Part shown: positions 16,791-26,935 of the stretch, piece after piece
Numbering within the stretch: the stretch's first letter is position 1
How the letters are laid out: every line of letters begins with the position of its first letter
Assembly: GCF_902702775.1 (NCBI RefSeq)
Contig: NZ_LR738724.1
Span: 2,046,001 to 2,110,000, forward strand
Direction: 5' to 3'
Length of the DNA stretch: 64,000 nt
DNA from: Streptococcus suis
GTDB lineage: Bacteria; Bacillota; Bacilli; Lactobacillales; Streptococcaceae
Notes under the pieces: generated by a model
Seen by the model: the letters and a program-made list of their open reading frames with translations, nothing else
Database searches by the model: none
What the model was told of the DNA's origin: nothing
Translations under genes and position numbers: made by a program

Positions 16791-19700
16791 TTATTCTTCC
16801 GATTTTTTCTTTCTTCCTTGCGCAGCAACTGTCAATCCAAGTCCAGCAAGTCCGAGACCTAGAAGTGCCAAATCGCTTTGTCGGTCACCCGTAATCGGCA
16901 GACTCACCTTGCTTGCAGCACTTGTCGCTTGTCCAGATGCTTGAACAGTAGTAGAAAGACTCGGTTTTTCAGCCTCTTTCTTAGCCTCCATACTGCCTTT
17001 CACAACAATACGTGTTTCGCTATCAACAACTGTTTCTGATAACAAATTAGTAGCAACTACCTTACCATCAATCAAGACATCCTGATAAACCCGAACTTTC
17101 TTACCAGTCTTGCCTTCTTGAAGGACATACGATTGATCGGTAGAGAGACTTGCATCATAGCGAATTTCCTCTACGATAGGAAGAATTTTTTCTTCTGTAC
17201 GTTCTTTCGTAGTAAAGTCTAGGGTTGGTTTTTCTTCAGCAGTAGGTGCTGTATCTGGAACTTCTGTGATGATATAAGGCAAACGAATCACTGTTGCAGT
17301 CAAAGGTGCAAGAACAACTGCATCATCTGTCAATGTCACACCTACCAAATCAGTCAGCGCTGCTATTCCAGCCCGCTTACCATCGACCAGCACTTGACCC
17401 TTCAGCAATTCTTTGTAAATATCAGAAAGAACAAAACTGCGCTCCTTGCTGTCTGCGTTAACAAAGACAGCATAGCGGTCCCCATTGCTTGCAATGGTTT
17501 GATAGGCAATGACCACATCATTTTTGGCAATACCATTTTGACCTGGAATTGAAATCAAGCTAACCTTCTGTTCAACTTCTTCTTTTGTTCCCAAACGGAA
17601 GGCATCTGTAGATTTACGCAAGGCAATCAATCCTTTTGTAAAGGCCTGAGTACGGGTATTCTCTGGATAGAGCGCCTCATCTGTCGCTTTGGTCCAGTCA
17701 AACTTGTTGACCGCATCCGATGAATCGTAAGAATCATGAATGTAGTATGGATAGTCAAATGGCGTTCCATCTGCATTGGTCAACAAATGCGCCTTGTTTG
17801 GTACCTTGTCCTCTGTAACTGGCTCCTTGTAATCAGGATGGCGGAACTGTTTGGTCCGTCCATACTCCTGACCAGAATGGATAAACGGTGTTCCTTGAGC
17901 AGTCAAGACTAGCAAATTACCCAAGCGTTGACGTTGGTGAATTTCAGTATAGTTTTCAGCAACTGACGGATCCTTCTTGATGGACTGAGCGATAATATCA
18001 AAGAGGGTCAAGTTGTCATGCGCAGCAATATACTGGATCACATCGCCTGAATCATCTGCCAAGAAGTTGCCTGGTTGTGCCTTGATGTTATTGAAAACAG
18101 ATTCTACACTCTTAGCACCGCCTGTGATAAAGGCTGGCTGACCTTCGTTTGGATAACCAGATTTAAGTGTATTACGAATTTCATCTGAGAATACCGCAAC
18201 CGTATCTGTTGAGCTCATCCAGTCTTGGTCCGCTGGCTGAACAGGCTGATTAGCATCACCTGTAAAGGTTCTCCATCCTTCACCAAGCATAATAATGTTT
18301 GGATTGAGTTTTTGAGCTTCAGTAAAGGCCAGCTCAATCGCTTCGGCATCATGGTCCCCCATCATATCGAAGCGGAAACCATCTACCTTAAACTCATCCA
18401 CAAGATACTTGATGGAATCAACTAAGACACGACGGCTCATGTAGTGAGTAGTTCCCAGACGACCACCACCAAAGCTTGATTTAGCCGTACCATCTGCCTC
18501 CATGAAGTGGTAATAGTTTGGCTCCAAATCTTCAAACAAGAAGGTCTTAGAAGTGTGGTTATAGACCACATCCAAAATCACACCCATGCCTTGTTTGTGA
18601 ATTTCATTGACCAGATTTTTGAACTCTTCAATGCGTTTCATTGGATCGGTCGGATCTGTAGAATACATACCTGTAAAGGCAAAGTAGCTCTGTGGATCAT
18701 AGCCCCAGTTGTAGTTGCTGTTGCTAGAAGCGTACTCGCTCATCCGCTCTGCATTTTTCAATTCATTGACAAAATAGTAGCTCATAACTGGGAGTAGCTG
18801 AATATGGGTCACACCCAAGTCCTTAAGGTAGCTGAGTCGCTCTGCAAAGGCTGCAAAGGTACCGAACTGAGCTGTCAATTCATCAGAAATAGCAGGGTCT
18901 GATGTGAAGTCACGAACATGTGCTTCATAGATAATCGCATCTTCACGCTGATTGAAGTTAGGAATTGTGGCATAGTTCAAATCACTTGGACCAACTTCTG
19001 ATGGATCCACAATCGCAGCTTTTGCAATACGATAAGATGGATCTGTATCTGCCAAATCACTATTCCACTCAGCTAAAGACTTAGCATATGGATCTAAAAC
19101 AAGAACAGATTGATCCCCACGAGTGATTTCATAATGGTAGTAGTAACCACGATAGTCCGAAATACCAAGACCTGATTGACCATTCAATTCAAGATCCCAT
19201 TGTCCTTTATCGCCCTTGGTCATGGCTAATTTACCGACCACCTTAGATTGGTCATCCTTATCATAAAGAACAACTGCTACACTGTCTGCACTTGGAGACC
19301 AGAGAGTCATATCAACGACACTACCAGCCTGACTCACACGCGCACCAAGTTCTCCATCATAAGCATAGAGCTCATCCTTCAATTGCCAGCTCATAGTTGT
19401 TGTGAAGCTATCATTGCCATATTTGAGGGTATAGCCCGCATTTTCTTGGTTGAAATCCCCGAGGACTCGCACCTTGTTGCTTGTAGCATCCAAGACAAGG
19501 TCCGTCACAGTCACTGTCCGACCATTTTTATCTGTTACAGACAATTTTTCTAAAATACTTTCCTTATCAGCACCTTCAAGCGTTGTAAAGACTGCTTCTA
19601 GAGCTGTTAGGCTAACATGAGAAACACCTGTCACACGGACATTATTGACAAAATAAGGGTTGGTGTAAATAGTCGCATCATCATCCTTGAGGAAGATTTG

Positions 19701-22700
19701 TGTCTGATTTTTCAAATCTTTAAAGCTATAATCTTTCTGTTGAATCTTCACATCATCTCCTGACTTGCTTTCATCCAATAGCAGGAAGCCAATGGAACTT
19801 GGTAAATCTGTCAATTTAACATCAATATAGGCACCATACTTGCCTTGGTTTTCAAAATCAATACCATTTGGCCAGTCACCCAAGGCAACATCTGTCACAT
19901 CTCCCCAGATCCAGAGACCTTTTTGGTCATAATCGCCATCTGTACGGAAGTAATTGATACGGATATAGCCTTCTTTGAGTGGTTGATAGAGGCTGAGTTG
20001 ATAGTTTTCATCAAACCAAGCTTCATTCATCTTGGTGCTAATCCGTTCAATGGTCTTATCACCTGTGATGTTCTCACCAGAAGTGTTATTAATCAAAAGA
20101 CTAATCTTGCTAGCTGTTTCATCTTTCATCTTGATGTCCAGATAATAGCCATAGTCATCCTGTTTAGCGGTACTGAAATTGGTTGCACCCGTTGGCCAAG
20201 CACCAACATCTGACGATTGTTTTTCGACATCATCCCATGTCCATAAACCTAAGCTAGATAAATTATCAGATGGTAGAGTTTTAAAGTGAACACGGAAGTA
20301 GCCTGCTTCAATCGGTTCTTCAGTTGCTCCTTGCACACTTGCATTGACGATGTCACCTGCCTCTGTCTGAAGGAGCATGGTGCCACCTTGACCGATAGTT
20401 GGAAGTTCGACCTGAACAACCCATTTACCGTCTTTCTCGATAGCTTGATAAGATTTTCCTGTGTAGGCATCTGTAACAACCACATCTTTACCAGATACTT
20501 CAATCGCCATTTCCTTGTTCTCGGTATTGGTTGAGAAGACAAGATAGGCAGCTTGATCTTGGTAACTGCGTTTGCTGATAAGCCAACCTTGGCTATCATT
20601 TCCAGCAAGGGTGCTTGTATCACCACGTGAGAGCAATGTTGAATTGGCATTACGGAAAGCCAACAATTTTTGGTAATGGTCCTCTATGTCACTTGTCTCT
20701 ACCTTACTCCAATCGAAATCGTACCGGTTGTCATAAACTGGCCAGTTGTTTTGTCCAGATTGACCTAATTCTTCACCGTAGTAAATGACTGGCTGGCCTT
20801 TTGCAGTAATCAAGAGACTAGCAGCCAATTTCAGTTTATCTAGATTTCCTTCTTTTTCTGCGCCACCGAGACTGTAGAGGAAACCATCTTCGTCATGACT
20901 GCCCAAGAATTGACCCAGAGAAGCTGCACTAGTCAGAACCTTGCTACGTTCTTCCAGCTCTTTTCCAGCTGCTTTCAGTTGACCATTGACCAGATATTTG
21001 GCAATATCCTTGAAGCCAAAATCCAACAGACTGTCCATAGTACCGATACCCAAGTCACCCTTGGTATCTTTATAGTTAGCTCCCCAAGTTTCCCCAATCA
21101 AGTGGAAGTCAGGGTCTCTATCCACCAATTCATTTTTGAAATGCTGCCAGGTTGTATCATCAACGTGTTTGACTGTATCGACACGGAAAGCATAGATGGA
21201 GTTGCCCTTGGCAGTTGTTGAGCGTTCCAACCAAGATGCTTGCCAAGCAACCAACTGATTGCGAACAGCTGCTTCTTCTGTCTTGAAGTCAGGTAGCCCT
21301 GAAAGCGAACCGAGCTGATCATCTCCCTGCTTATCTTCTTCCTTAGTCCGTACCATACCTGCAAAGGTTTCTTCTGTACCATAGCCAGCATGGTTAAGCA
21401 CCACGTCAACAACAATGTTTATACCTTTTTCGGCTGCGGCATCAATCAATTCGTGGAAATCAGCTAAACTTCCCAAATGCGGATTAAGTTTCTCAAAATT
21501 GGATGCCCAATAACCATGGTAAGCATAGTACTCTCCATCTGTTGCGCTACCGACATTCTGTGGAATATTTTCCACAATCGGAGTCAACCAGATAGAGTCC
21601 ACACCCAATTCTTTCAAGTAGTCCAGCTTGGCTGTCACTCCTTTGAAGTCCCCGCCTTGGTAAAGACCGCGTGGGTTGGAGGCCGTTCCTTCCACCAGCT
21701 TGTCATTGCTGGTGTCTCCATTGTAGAAACGGTCTGTCATCATGAAGTAGATAACTTGCTCGTCCCAGTCTTTTTCACCATCTGCCTTGATACGCTCTGT
21801 AATGGTCACATCCAGGCTGGTTTCGTAGTAACCGTTGTCCTTGTCATAGACCTTTACAGGAAGACTATAGGTCCCTGGCGCTGTGCTAGACGTCGCTTTA
21901 ATGGTCACACGATTGAGCTCAGTAGAAATTGGCACAAGACCTCCACCGATGGCACTTGTATCGACTTCCATTTTGACAATCTCAGCATTTTCAGGGTTGG
22001 TGACAGTTACAGATACCAAGCCACTTTCATTGTAGTTGAATGGTGCTTTCACACTTGCCTCAAGTGTCACATTTTTTGTACCCGGAGTAGCTTTGCTGGT
22101 ATCGAGTTCTACTTTCTCTTCGATAAAATATGGATTTGTATAAACTTTATCGTCATCATTTCGAAGGAAAATTTGGCTATGCCGTTTACGATCTGCAAAG
22201 GCTAAATCAATGGTTTTATTGCCAGCAAGATCTGGATTATTCTGATTGATTAGCAGAAATCCAAGCTTAGAATCTAAACCGTTCGATAGGGGTATGTCAA
22301 CATAAGCTCCGTATTTGCCAAGTTTAAAATCAACGGCACCTGTTGGCCAGCCATCACTCACTTCAGTCGTATCGCCCCAAGTCCAAACGCCCCAACCTTC
22401 ATAATTGTTGTCTTCACGGGTGTAATTGATGCGGAGGACATTCTCATCTTTGAGCGGCTCATAGCTAGACACGCTGTAGTCACTAGCGATCCAGGCTTCA
22501 TTCTGTTCCGGAACAAGAAGCTCCACTTTTTGGTCCGATTCTGTTATTTTTTCCCCATTCTTGAGGACCAGATAGCCAATCGTTCCTGGTGTCTCAGATT
22601 TTTTAATATCAACGTAATGGCCGTAGTCATCTACCTGACTGCTTGAAAAATTCGCTGTATCCGTTGGCCATTGATTACCATCGGACGGCTCTGCCACTCC

Positions 22701-23096
22701 TCCCCAAGTCCACAGTCCTTGACTTTCTGGTGCTGTTTCGTCCACATTTTCAAAGTGCAGACGAATGCTTCCTTCTTCGATAGGAGCTTCCTCTGAAGCA
22801 GTTGCATCGGCTGTTTCTCTTACCGCTGTCGCTTCAGCTACCATAGAATCTGTAGCTTCTATCTCAGTTGTGGTCGCTTCTACCGCGCCGCCATCCTGTT
22901 CCGAAAGAGTCGTTGAACTAGTTGACGCAGGGAGGACAACTTCCTCTGCCTGCACTAGTTGACCTGCCCCACTTAAAAACAGAGCAGCCGCAATCCCAAC
23001 AGAGGCTACACCTACATTTAGTTTACGAATGCCAAAAATCTGTTTCTTCTCTAGCATCCCTATTCGTTTCATATTCTGAACGGATTTCTTTTTCAT
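16791..23096 (-). CDS. apuA: cell-wall-anchored bifunctional amylopullulanase
   Basis: A 2101-residue surface enzyme that degrades alpha-glucans (starch, glycogen, pullulan). The order is: YSIRK-like signal peptide (FGIRKLNVGVASVG) cleaved near residue 50, a Ser/Thr-rich linker, and two CBM41-like glucan-binding modules (about 110-320, each with LWTWGG or VWTWGD cores). An alpha-amylase GH13 domain follows (FRVDTVKHV nucleophile, IGETWG acid, LGSHDEDGF). Then come a second pair of CBM41-like modules, a CBM48-like segment, and a pullulanase GH13 domain (YNWGYDP signature, DGFRFDMMGDHD, MLGEGWRTF, AAHDNLTLFD). Near the C-terminus are a G5 domain and the sortase signal LPITG with membrane anchor and RKKKSEE tail. 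The ATG at 23096 follows GGAGGAGTCT. It resembles S. suis ApuA, reported in glycogen use and adhesion. The adjacent LacI-type regulator and shared operator indicate sugar control. Confidence 0.95.
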   Translation of the reverse strand: MKKKSVQNMKRIGMLEKKQIFGIRKLNVGVASVGIAAALFLSGAGQLVQAEEVVLPASTSSTTLSEQDGGAVEATTTEIEATDSMVAEATAVRETADATASEEAPIEEGSIRLHFENVDETAPESQGLWTWGGVAEPSDGNQWPTDTANFSSSQVDDYGHYVDIKKSETPGTIGYLVLKNGEKITESDQKVELLVPEQNEAWIASDYSVSSYEPLKDENVLRINYTREDNNYEGWGVWTWGDTTEVSDGWPTGAVDFKLGKYGAYVDIPLSNGLDSKLGFLLINQNNPDLAGNKTIDLAFADRKRHSQIFLRNDDDKVYTNPYFIEEKVELDTSKATPGTKNVTLEASVKAPFNYNESGLVSVTVTNPENAEIVKMEVDTSAIGGGLVPISTELNRVTIKATSSTAPGTYSLPVKVYDKDNGYYETSLDVTITERIKADGEKDWDEQVIYFMMTDRFYNGDTSNDKLVEGTASNPRGLYQGGDFKGVTAKLDYLKELGVDSIWLTPIVENIPQNVGSATDGEYYAYHGYWASNFEKLNPHLGSLADFHELIDAAAEKGINIVVDVVLNHAGYGTEETFAGMVRTKEEDKQGDDQLGSLSGLPDFKTEEAAVRNQLVAWQASWLERSTTAKGNSIYAFRVDTVKHVDDTTWQHFKNELVDRDPDFHLIGETWGANYKDTKGDLGIGTMDSLLDFGFKDIAKYLVNGQLKAAGKELEERSKVLTSAASLGQFLGSHDEDGFLYSLGGAEKEGNLDKLKLAASLLITAKGQPVIYYGEELGQSGQNNWPVYDNRYDFDWSKVETSDIEDHYQKLLAFRNANSTLLSRGDTSTLAGNDSQGWLISKRSYQDQAAYLVFSTNTENKEMAIEVSGKDVVVTDAYTGKSYQAIEKDGKWVVQVELPTIGQGGTMLLQTEAGDIVNASVQGATEEPIEAGYFRVHFKTLPSDNLSSLGLWTWDDVEKQSSDVGAWPTGATNFSTAKQDDYGYYLDIKMKDETASKISLLINNTSGENITGDKTIERISTKMNEAWFDENYQLSLYQPLKEGYIRINYFRTDGDYDQKGLWIWGDVTDVALGDWPNGIDFENQGKYGAYIDVKLTDLPSSIGFLLLDESKSGDDVKIQQKDYSFKDLKNQTQIFLKDDDATIYTNPYFVNNVRVTGVSHVSLTALEAVFTTLEGADKESILEKLSVTDKNGRTVTVTDLVLDATSNKVRVLGDFNQENAGYTLKYGNDSFTTTMSWQLKDELYAYDGELGARVSQAGSVVDMTLWSPSADSVAVVLYDKDDQSKVVGKLAMTKGDKGQWDLELNGQSGLGISDYRGYYYHYEITRGDQSVLVLDPYAKSLAEWNSDLADTDPSYRIAKAAIVDPSEVGPSDLNYATIPNFNQREDAIIYEAHVRDFTSDPAISDELTAQFGTFAAFAERLSYLKDLGVTHIQLLPVMSYYFVNELKNAERMSEYASSNSNYNWGYDPQSYFAFTGMYSTDPTDPMKRIEEFKNLVNEIHKQGMGVILDVVYNHTSKTFLFEDLEPNYYHFMEADGTAKSSFGGGRLGTTHYMSRRVLVDSIKYLVDEFKVDGFRFDMMGDHDAEAIELAFTEAQKLNPNIIMLGEGWRTFTGDANQPVQPADQDWMSSTDTVAVFSDEIRNTLKSGYPNEGQPAFITGGAKSVESVFNNIKAQPGNFLADDSGDVIQYIAAHDNLTLFDIIAQSIKKDPSVAENYTEIHQRQRLGNLLVLTAQGTPFIHSGQEYGRTKQFRHPDYKEPVTEDKVPNKAHLLTNADGTPFDYPYYIHDSYDSSDAVNKFDWTKATDEALYPENTRTQAFTKGLIALRKSTDAFRLGTKEEVEQKVSLISIPGQNGIAKNDVVIAYQTIASNGDRYAVFVNADSKERSFVLSDIYKELLKGQVLVDGKRAGIAALTDLVGVTLTDDAVVLAPLTATVIRLPYIITEVPDTAPTAEEKPTLDFTTKERTEEKILPIVEEIRYDASLSTDQSYVLQEGKTGKKVRVYQDVLIDGKVVATNLLSETVVDSETRIVVKGSMEAKKEAEKPSLSTTVQASGQATSAASKVSLPITGDRQSDLALLGLGLAGLGLTVAAQGRKKKSEE

Positions 23097-23135
23097 AGAC
23101 TCCTCCATATAAATAAGTTTGAATTGTACACTACC

Positions 23136-23175
23136 AGTATATACAATTCCAAGGAGTCTTTGCAAACGTTTTCTT
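23136..23175 (-). promoter_or_regulatory. apuA promoter with cre/LacI-type operator
   Basis: On the minus strand, -35 TTGCAA (23160-23165), an 18-bp spacer and -10 TATACT (23136-23141). The operator TTGCAAACGTTTTCT (23160-23174) matches the cre consensus (WTGNAANCGNWNNCW) at every defined position and overlaps the -35 element, so binding should repress. CcpA and the adjacent LacI-family protein are both candidates. Confidence 0.75.
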
Positions 23176-23276
23176 AAATGTTAGCGGTAACAAGTTTTGA
23201 ACTACTATCTAACAAAAATAGAATAAATAGCTCCTCCTCTTTTGCTCCTAGACGGCCCACTGAGCAAAAAAAGAGA

Positions 23277-24218
23277 CTACTGAGGTGTAGTCTCCCTTTC
23301 AATTAAGGTTGCCTGGCAGTAATGCCCCTGTCTAGCCAGAGGCTTGCCATCCAATATCGTCATTAAATGTTTGACACTAAGAGCCCCCATTTGTCGAATC
23401 GGCTGCTTCATCGTCGTCAAGGCTGGTCTGGACATCCGATCTAAAAAGAAGCCGTCAAAACCAATCACCCCAACGTCATTCGGAATAGACTTTCCTAGAG
23501 CCTGTAAACCTCTTGTAACCCCAAGAGCGAGACGATCCGATGCGCAGATAAAGCAGGTGTTTTCTGGTAAATAATCAAGATTTTTCACAAATTCTTCCGC
23601 AACACGAGAACGATTTTCCAATCGATAGAGATGAGTTTCTCGGCCCTGCATCGCATCTTTGTAACCTTCTTCTCTCCCTTTTTCAAAGGCTTCGGGCAAG
23701 TCAATCCCTACAAAAACAATCCTCTCATAACCTTTTGATAAAGCAAACTGGGTTGCGGACCTAGTCGCCAAACGATTGTCTGAATCTACAAAAGGAAGAC
23801 CTTCTTGATTCTCCCCGAATAAAATCAATGGCTTCCGCAGACCTTTCAGCCAGGGATAGTCATCCTTTCGAGCACCAGTCACAATGTAACCATCACATTG
23901 ATCAGTAATCTGACTTGGATTGGTCACCAACTGCAAAGTATAATTTCGATGATTGAGCTCATCAGCGATTCCTGCAAGAAGGTCGATATAGTACGGCTCT
24001 ACCACATCCATCTTTTCGAGAATGACAGCCTGAACAATCAATGTCCGTTGCTGAGCCAAGGCCTTGGCCGCCACATTTGGCTTATAGTTTAATTCTTCCA
24101 TCGCAGCTGTTACGAGTGTCCGCAGCTCTTGTGTAACTTGTTCTGGATGGTTGATGACACGCGAAACAGTCATCTTTGATACATTGGCTAACCTAGCCAC
24201 ATCGGCTAATGTCGTCAT
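23277..24218 (-). CDS. apuR: LacI-family transcriptional regulator next to apuA
   Basis: A 313-residue repressor. The N-terminal helix-turn-helix and hinge are TLADVARLANVSKMTVSRVI and LNYKPNVAAKALAQQRT, followed by a periplasmic-binding-like sugar-sensing domain (VQAVILEKMDVVEPYYIDLL, CFICASDRLALGVTRGLQAL, GVIGFDGFFLDRMSRPALTT). It lies directly upstream of apuA on the same strand, and both promoters contain the same 15-bp operator, which suggests autoregulation plus control of apuA. The MalR/ApuR role is inferred from position; the symbol is used with moderate confidence. No canonical terminator separates it from apuA, only a weak hairpin-prone stretch near 23,235-23,275. Confidence 0.85.
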   Translation of the reverse strand: MTTLADVARLANVSKMTVSRVINHPEQVTQELRTLVTAAMEELNYKPNVAAKALAQQRTLIVQAVILEKMDVVEPYYIDLLAGIADELNHRNYTLQLVTNPSQITDQCDGYIVTGARKDDYPWLKGLRKPLILFGENQEGLPFVDSDNRLATRSATQFALSKGYERIVFVGIDLPEAFEKGREEGYKDAMQGRETHLYRLENRSRVAEEFVKNLDYLPENTCFICASDRLALGVTRGLQALGKSIPNDVGVIGFDGFFLDRMSRPALTTMKQPIRQMGALSVKHLMTILDGKPLARQGHYCQATLIERETTPQ

Positions 24219-24278
24219 AGAACTCCTCCCTAATTCTATTTCTGTTGCTTATCTTTTAGCAAGCAAACAGTCAAAATC

Positions 24279-24329
24279 GTGCAAACGTTTTCTTTAGGTT
24301 ATTATATACTATTTATTACTAAAAAGTAA
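24279..24329 (-). promoter_or_regulatory. promoter and operator of the LacI-type regulator
   Basis: On the minus strand, -35 TTACTT (24324-24329), a 17-bp spacer and -10 TATAAT (24301-24306). The operator TGCAAACGTTTTCTT (24280-24294) begins just past the -10 element, overlapping the likely start site. It is identical over 15 bp to the apuA operator. Confidence 0.7.
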
Positions 24330-24472
24330 AGACCTTTCGAATACATTTATCGTCATTTAGTTTTCCTCCTATTACTTCCTTAGCTTACCTTGCCTAACTT
24401 CATCTATGCCTGTGGCTCATCGCCTCGTGCTAAAAGTACTATATAAGAATATCCATTCCCTCTAAACAAAAA

Positions 24473-24516
24473 ATACTCCAACCGCTAGACCAATCAATGT
24501 CTAACAATTGAAGTAT
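24473..24516 (-). terminator. terminator of the 24.6-26.8 kb ABC operon
   Basis: A long stem of about 18 bp with several G-U pairs (outer arms ATACTTCAA / TTGGAGTAT on the minus strand) followed by TTTTTTG. It lies 68 bp after the ATPase stop. Confidence 0.75.
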
Positions 24517-24583
24517 CTTTGTTAAATTCTGTCCATTTTCTGTACGATTATGGAAATGAATAAGATAAATTAATTTGCTTAGC

Positions 24584-25330
24584 TTACTCAACATCTACCT
24601 TTTGAATGCGAGCTAAGAATTGCTTAGTACGTTCTTCTTTTGGCTGGTCAAAAATGTCTTCTGGTCGACCTTCTTCGATAATCCGACCACCATCCATAAA
24701 TATGACTCGATCAGCTACCGCACGCGCAAAGCCCATCTCGTGCGTCACAACCACCATGGTCATACCTTCTTTGGCCAACTGCATCATGACAGCCAGGACC
24801 TCACCGATTAACTCAGGATCCAAGGCCGAGGTCGGTTCATCAAAATAGATGACCTCGGGATTGGTCGCAATGGCTCTGGCAATGCCGACCCGTTGCTGCT
24901 GACCGCCTGATAGCTGGCTTGGATAGAAACCATATTTATCAGATAGCCCCACCTTGTCCAAGGCTGCTTTACCGATTCTTTCAGCCTCTTGTTTGGGTAC
25001 TTTTCGAGCCACAATCAAACCTTCCGTCACGTTTTGTAAGGCAGTCTTGTTGGCAAAGAGATTATAGTTTTGAAAAACGAAGGCTGTGCGCTTGCGAATG
25101 CCTGCAATGTCCTTCTTGGTCATCTGAGCCAAGTCATAGCTGTCCTCACCGAAGACTAAGTGACCCGCGTCAGCTTTTTCCAAAAAGTTTAAAGAACGAA
25201 GAAGAGTCGTTTTTCCTGATCCAGATGGACCTAAAATGACGACCACCTCACCTGGATTGACCTCTACATCAATTCCTTTTAACACCTGCTGACCACCGAA
25301 GGCCAGCTTTACTCCATTTGCTTGAATCAT
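24584..25330 (-). CDS. polar amino acid ABC transporter, ATP-binding protein
   Basis: A 248-residue ATPase of the PAAT family (GlnQ/HisP/TcyC type). Walker A is [18 protein letters not shown], the signature is [14 protein letters not shown], Walker B is [13 protein letters not shown] and the H-loop is [10 protein letters not shown]. The ATG is preceded by AGGAGG. It is the third gene of a binding protein-permease-ATPase operon and lies 9 bp after the permease. It energises import; substrate specificity lies in the binding protein. Confidence 0.93.
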   Translation of the reverse strand: MIQANGVKLAFGGQQVLKGIDVEVNPGEVVVILGPSGSGKTTLLRSLNFLEKADAGHLVFGEDSYDLAQMTKKDIAGIRKRTAFVFQNYNLFANKTALQNVTEGLIVARKVPKQEAERIGKAALDKVGLSDKYGFYPSQLSGGQQQRVGIARAIATNPEVIYFDEPTSALDPELIGEVLAVMMQLAKEGMTMVVVTHEMGFARAVADRVIFMDGGRIIEEGRPEDIFDQPKEERTKQFLARIQKVDVE

Positions 25331-25339
25331 CTGAACCTC

Positions 25340-25999
25340 CTAATAGACTGCCAACTTCTTCTCGCCATAGGCTTGAAGCTTGGTCAAAATAGTTGAAAAG
25401 AGTAGATAAACAAGGGCCACCTCACAATAGAGGGCAAACGGTTCATAGGTCCTTGCTGCAATCTGCTGAGTCGCCATAAACATCTCCAAGACCGTGATAT
25501 TGGCAGCCAGCGATGTGTCCTTAACCAATCCAATCAAGGTATTCGACAAGGGCGGGAAGGCCACTCGAAAGGCCTGTGGGAGAATAATCCGACGCATGGT
25601 CTGGGCAAAACTCATCCCGACAGAATAGCCAGCCTCCAACTGCCCCTTAGGCACGGACTCGATAGAAGCCCGTATGGTTTCCGCAGCGTAGGCACCTGTA
25701 TTGACAGAAAAAACCAAAACCGCCGACGGAAAGGCATCCAAGACAATTCCTAGACTTGGTAGCCCAAAGAATATCACATAGAGTTGAACCAAGAGTGGTG
25801 TCCCTCGAACAACCCAAATATAGAAACGAGCCACTTGTTTGAGAATGGGAATCTGAGCAATTTGCACCAAGGCAGTCCCAATAGCAATTAACAAGCCAAA
25901 GGTAAAAGACAGGATTGTCAGTGGGATAGTCACCAACAATCCTGGAACAAGTATTTGTGAAAATGAATCAAGCAATAGTTGCCATACTCTCTCTGTCAT
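25340..25999 (-). CDS. polar amino acid ABC transporter, permease
   Basis: A 219-residue HisM/GlnP-type permease with about five membrane segments. The family motif is FYIWVVRGTPLLVQLYVIFFG in the first half, and the cytoplasmic EAA loop reads EAGYSVGMSFAQTMRRIILPQA. It follows the binding-protein gene by 12 bp with AGGAGAAAC before the ATG. One permease gene implies a homodimeric pore. Confidence 0.92.
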   Translation of the reverse strand: MTERVWQLLLDSFSQILVPGLLVTIPLTILSFTFGLLIAIGTALVQIAQIPILKQVARFYIWVVRGTPLLVQLYVIFFGLPSLGIVLDAFPSAVLVFSVNTGAYAAETIRASIESVPKGQLEAGYSVGMSFAQTMRRIILPQAFRVAFPPLSNTLIGLVKDTSLAANITVLEMFMATQQIAARTYEPFALYCEVALVYLLFSTILTKLQAYGEKKLAVY

Positions 26000-26011
26000 T
26001 GTTTCTCCTGA

Positions 26012-26815
26012 TTACTTAGCTTTTGATACGTCTTCACCAAAGTATTTGTTTGAAATTTCAGCTAATTTTCCTTCACTAGCCAATTCTGCCAAGGCTGCAT
26101 CAATCTCTTTCACAAGATCTTCATTTCCTTTTGCAACTGGGAAGGCTGTTGTCGATACGTCATCCGTCAAGGTCACAACCTTAATCGGTGCATCAGCATG
26201 CTGTTTCACATAATCCAAGTACACCAAGTTGTCATTGATGGTAGCATCCACACGCCCTGTGTTCAACAATTCAACTGCCTGAGAGAATCCATCCACACCG
26301 ACAACTTCTGCACCATTTTCACGCGCCAAATCTGCCCAGTTACTTGTCAAGCTGTTGGCTGACTTCTTACCTGACAAATCTGCAAAGCTTGTAATGTCAG
26401 TATTATCTTTTTGCGTCACCAAGGCTCCATAGATGTATGTATATGGTGTTGAAAAATCGTATTTTACCTTACGCTCATCTGTAATACCAACTTGGTTAGC
26501 GATAGTATCAAAACGGGCCGCATCCAAACCTGCAATCATGGAATCCCATTCTGTTTCAACAAATTCCACCTTAACACCCAATTTCTCAGCAACGGCTTCG
26601 GCTACTTCTACATCATAACCGACCAACTTTCCGCTCTCATCGTGGTAAGAGTAAGGAGCATAGGCACCTTCAGTACCGATTTGAATAACGCCTTCTTCCT
26701 TAATTTGTGCCAAGAGGGTTTGGTCTGTACTATTCGATGTACCTGCAGATGAATTGCATGCTGCTAACACGATACCCGCAAACAATAAACTTGTAAACAT
26801 AGCTATTTTCTTCAT
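26012..26815 (-). CDS. polar amino acid ABC transporter, substrate-binding lipoprotein
   Basis: A 267-residue lipoprotein with signal peptide and lipobox LAAC (cysteine at about residue 19), followed by a Ser/Asn/Thr-rich linker. The mature protein has the family 3 solute-binding fold: IQIGTEGAYAPYSYHDESGK, GYDVEVAEAVAEKLGVKVEF, then FDTIANQVGITDERKVKYDF and FSTPY. This pattern (NQVGIT..R) resembles cystine-binding TcyA/TcyJ-type proteins, so cystine or another polar amino acid is the best guess, not a proof. The promoter has TTGGCT (26873-26878), an 18-bp spacer and TACTAT (26849-26854). The ribosome binding site is weak (AGAAAG). Confidence 0.88.
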   Translation of the reverse strand: MKKIAMFTSLLFAGIVLAACNSSAGTSNSTDQTLLAQIKEEGVIQIGTEGAYAPYSYHDESGKLVGYDVEVAEAVAEKLGVKVEFVETEWDSMIAGLDAARFDTIANQVGITDERKVKYDFSTPYTYIYGALVTQKDNTDITSFADLSGKKSANSLTSNWADLARENGAEVVGVDGFSQAVELLNTGRVDATINDNLVYLDYVKQHADAPIKVVTLTDDVSTTAFPVAKGNEDLVKEIDAALAELASEGKLAEISNKYFGEDVSKAK

Positions 26816-26935
26816 AATTAAAACACACTTTCTTTTTCAGATTTTACAATAGTATCATGAATAACTATTTCCAGCCAATATATTTTTTCTATCAGGGACA
26901 TTAAAAATTTTAATCAAGTATCGGAGCATAAAAAA

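Larger units (their letters stand above)
24219..24583. other. intergenic region upstream of the LacI-type regulator
   Basis: Contains the regulator promoter with its operator (24279-24329) and the terminator of the amino acid ABC operon (24473-24516). Between 24,330 and 24,470 I see no gene or recognisable element. Confidence 0.6.

Noticed and set aside
23097-23165. Longer N-terminus for the amylopullulanase
   Set aside because: The extra 23 codons lie upstream of a strong Shine-Dalgarno and include the promoter region; the signal peptide begins at the downstream ATG.
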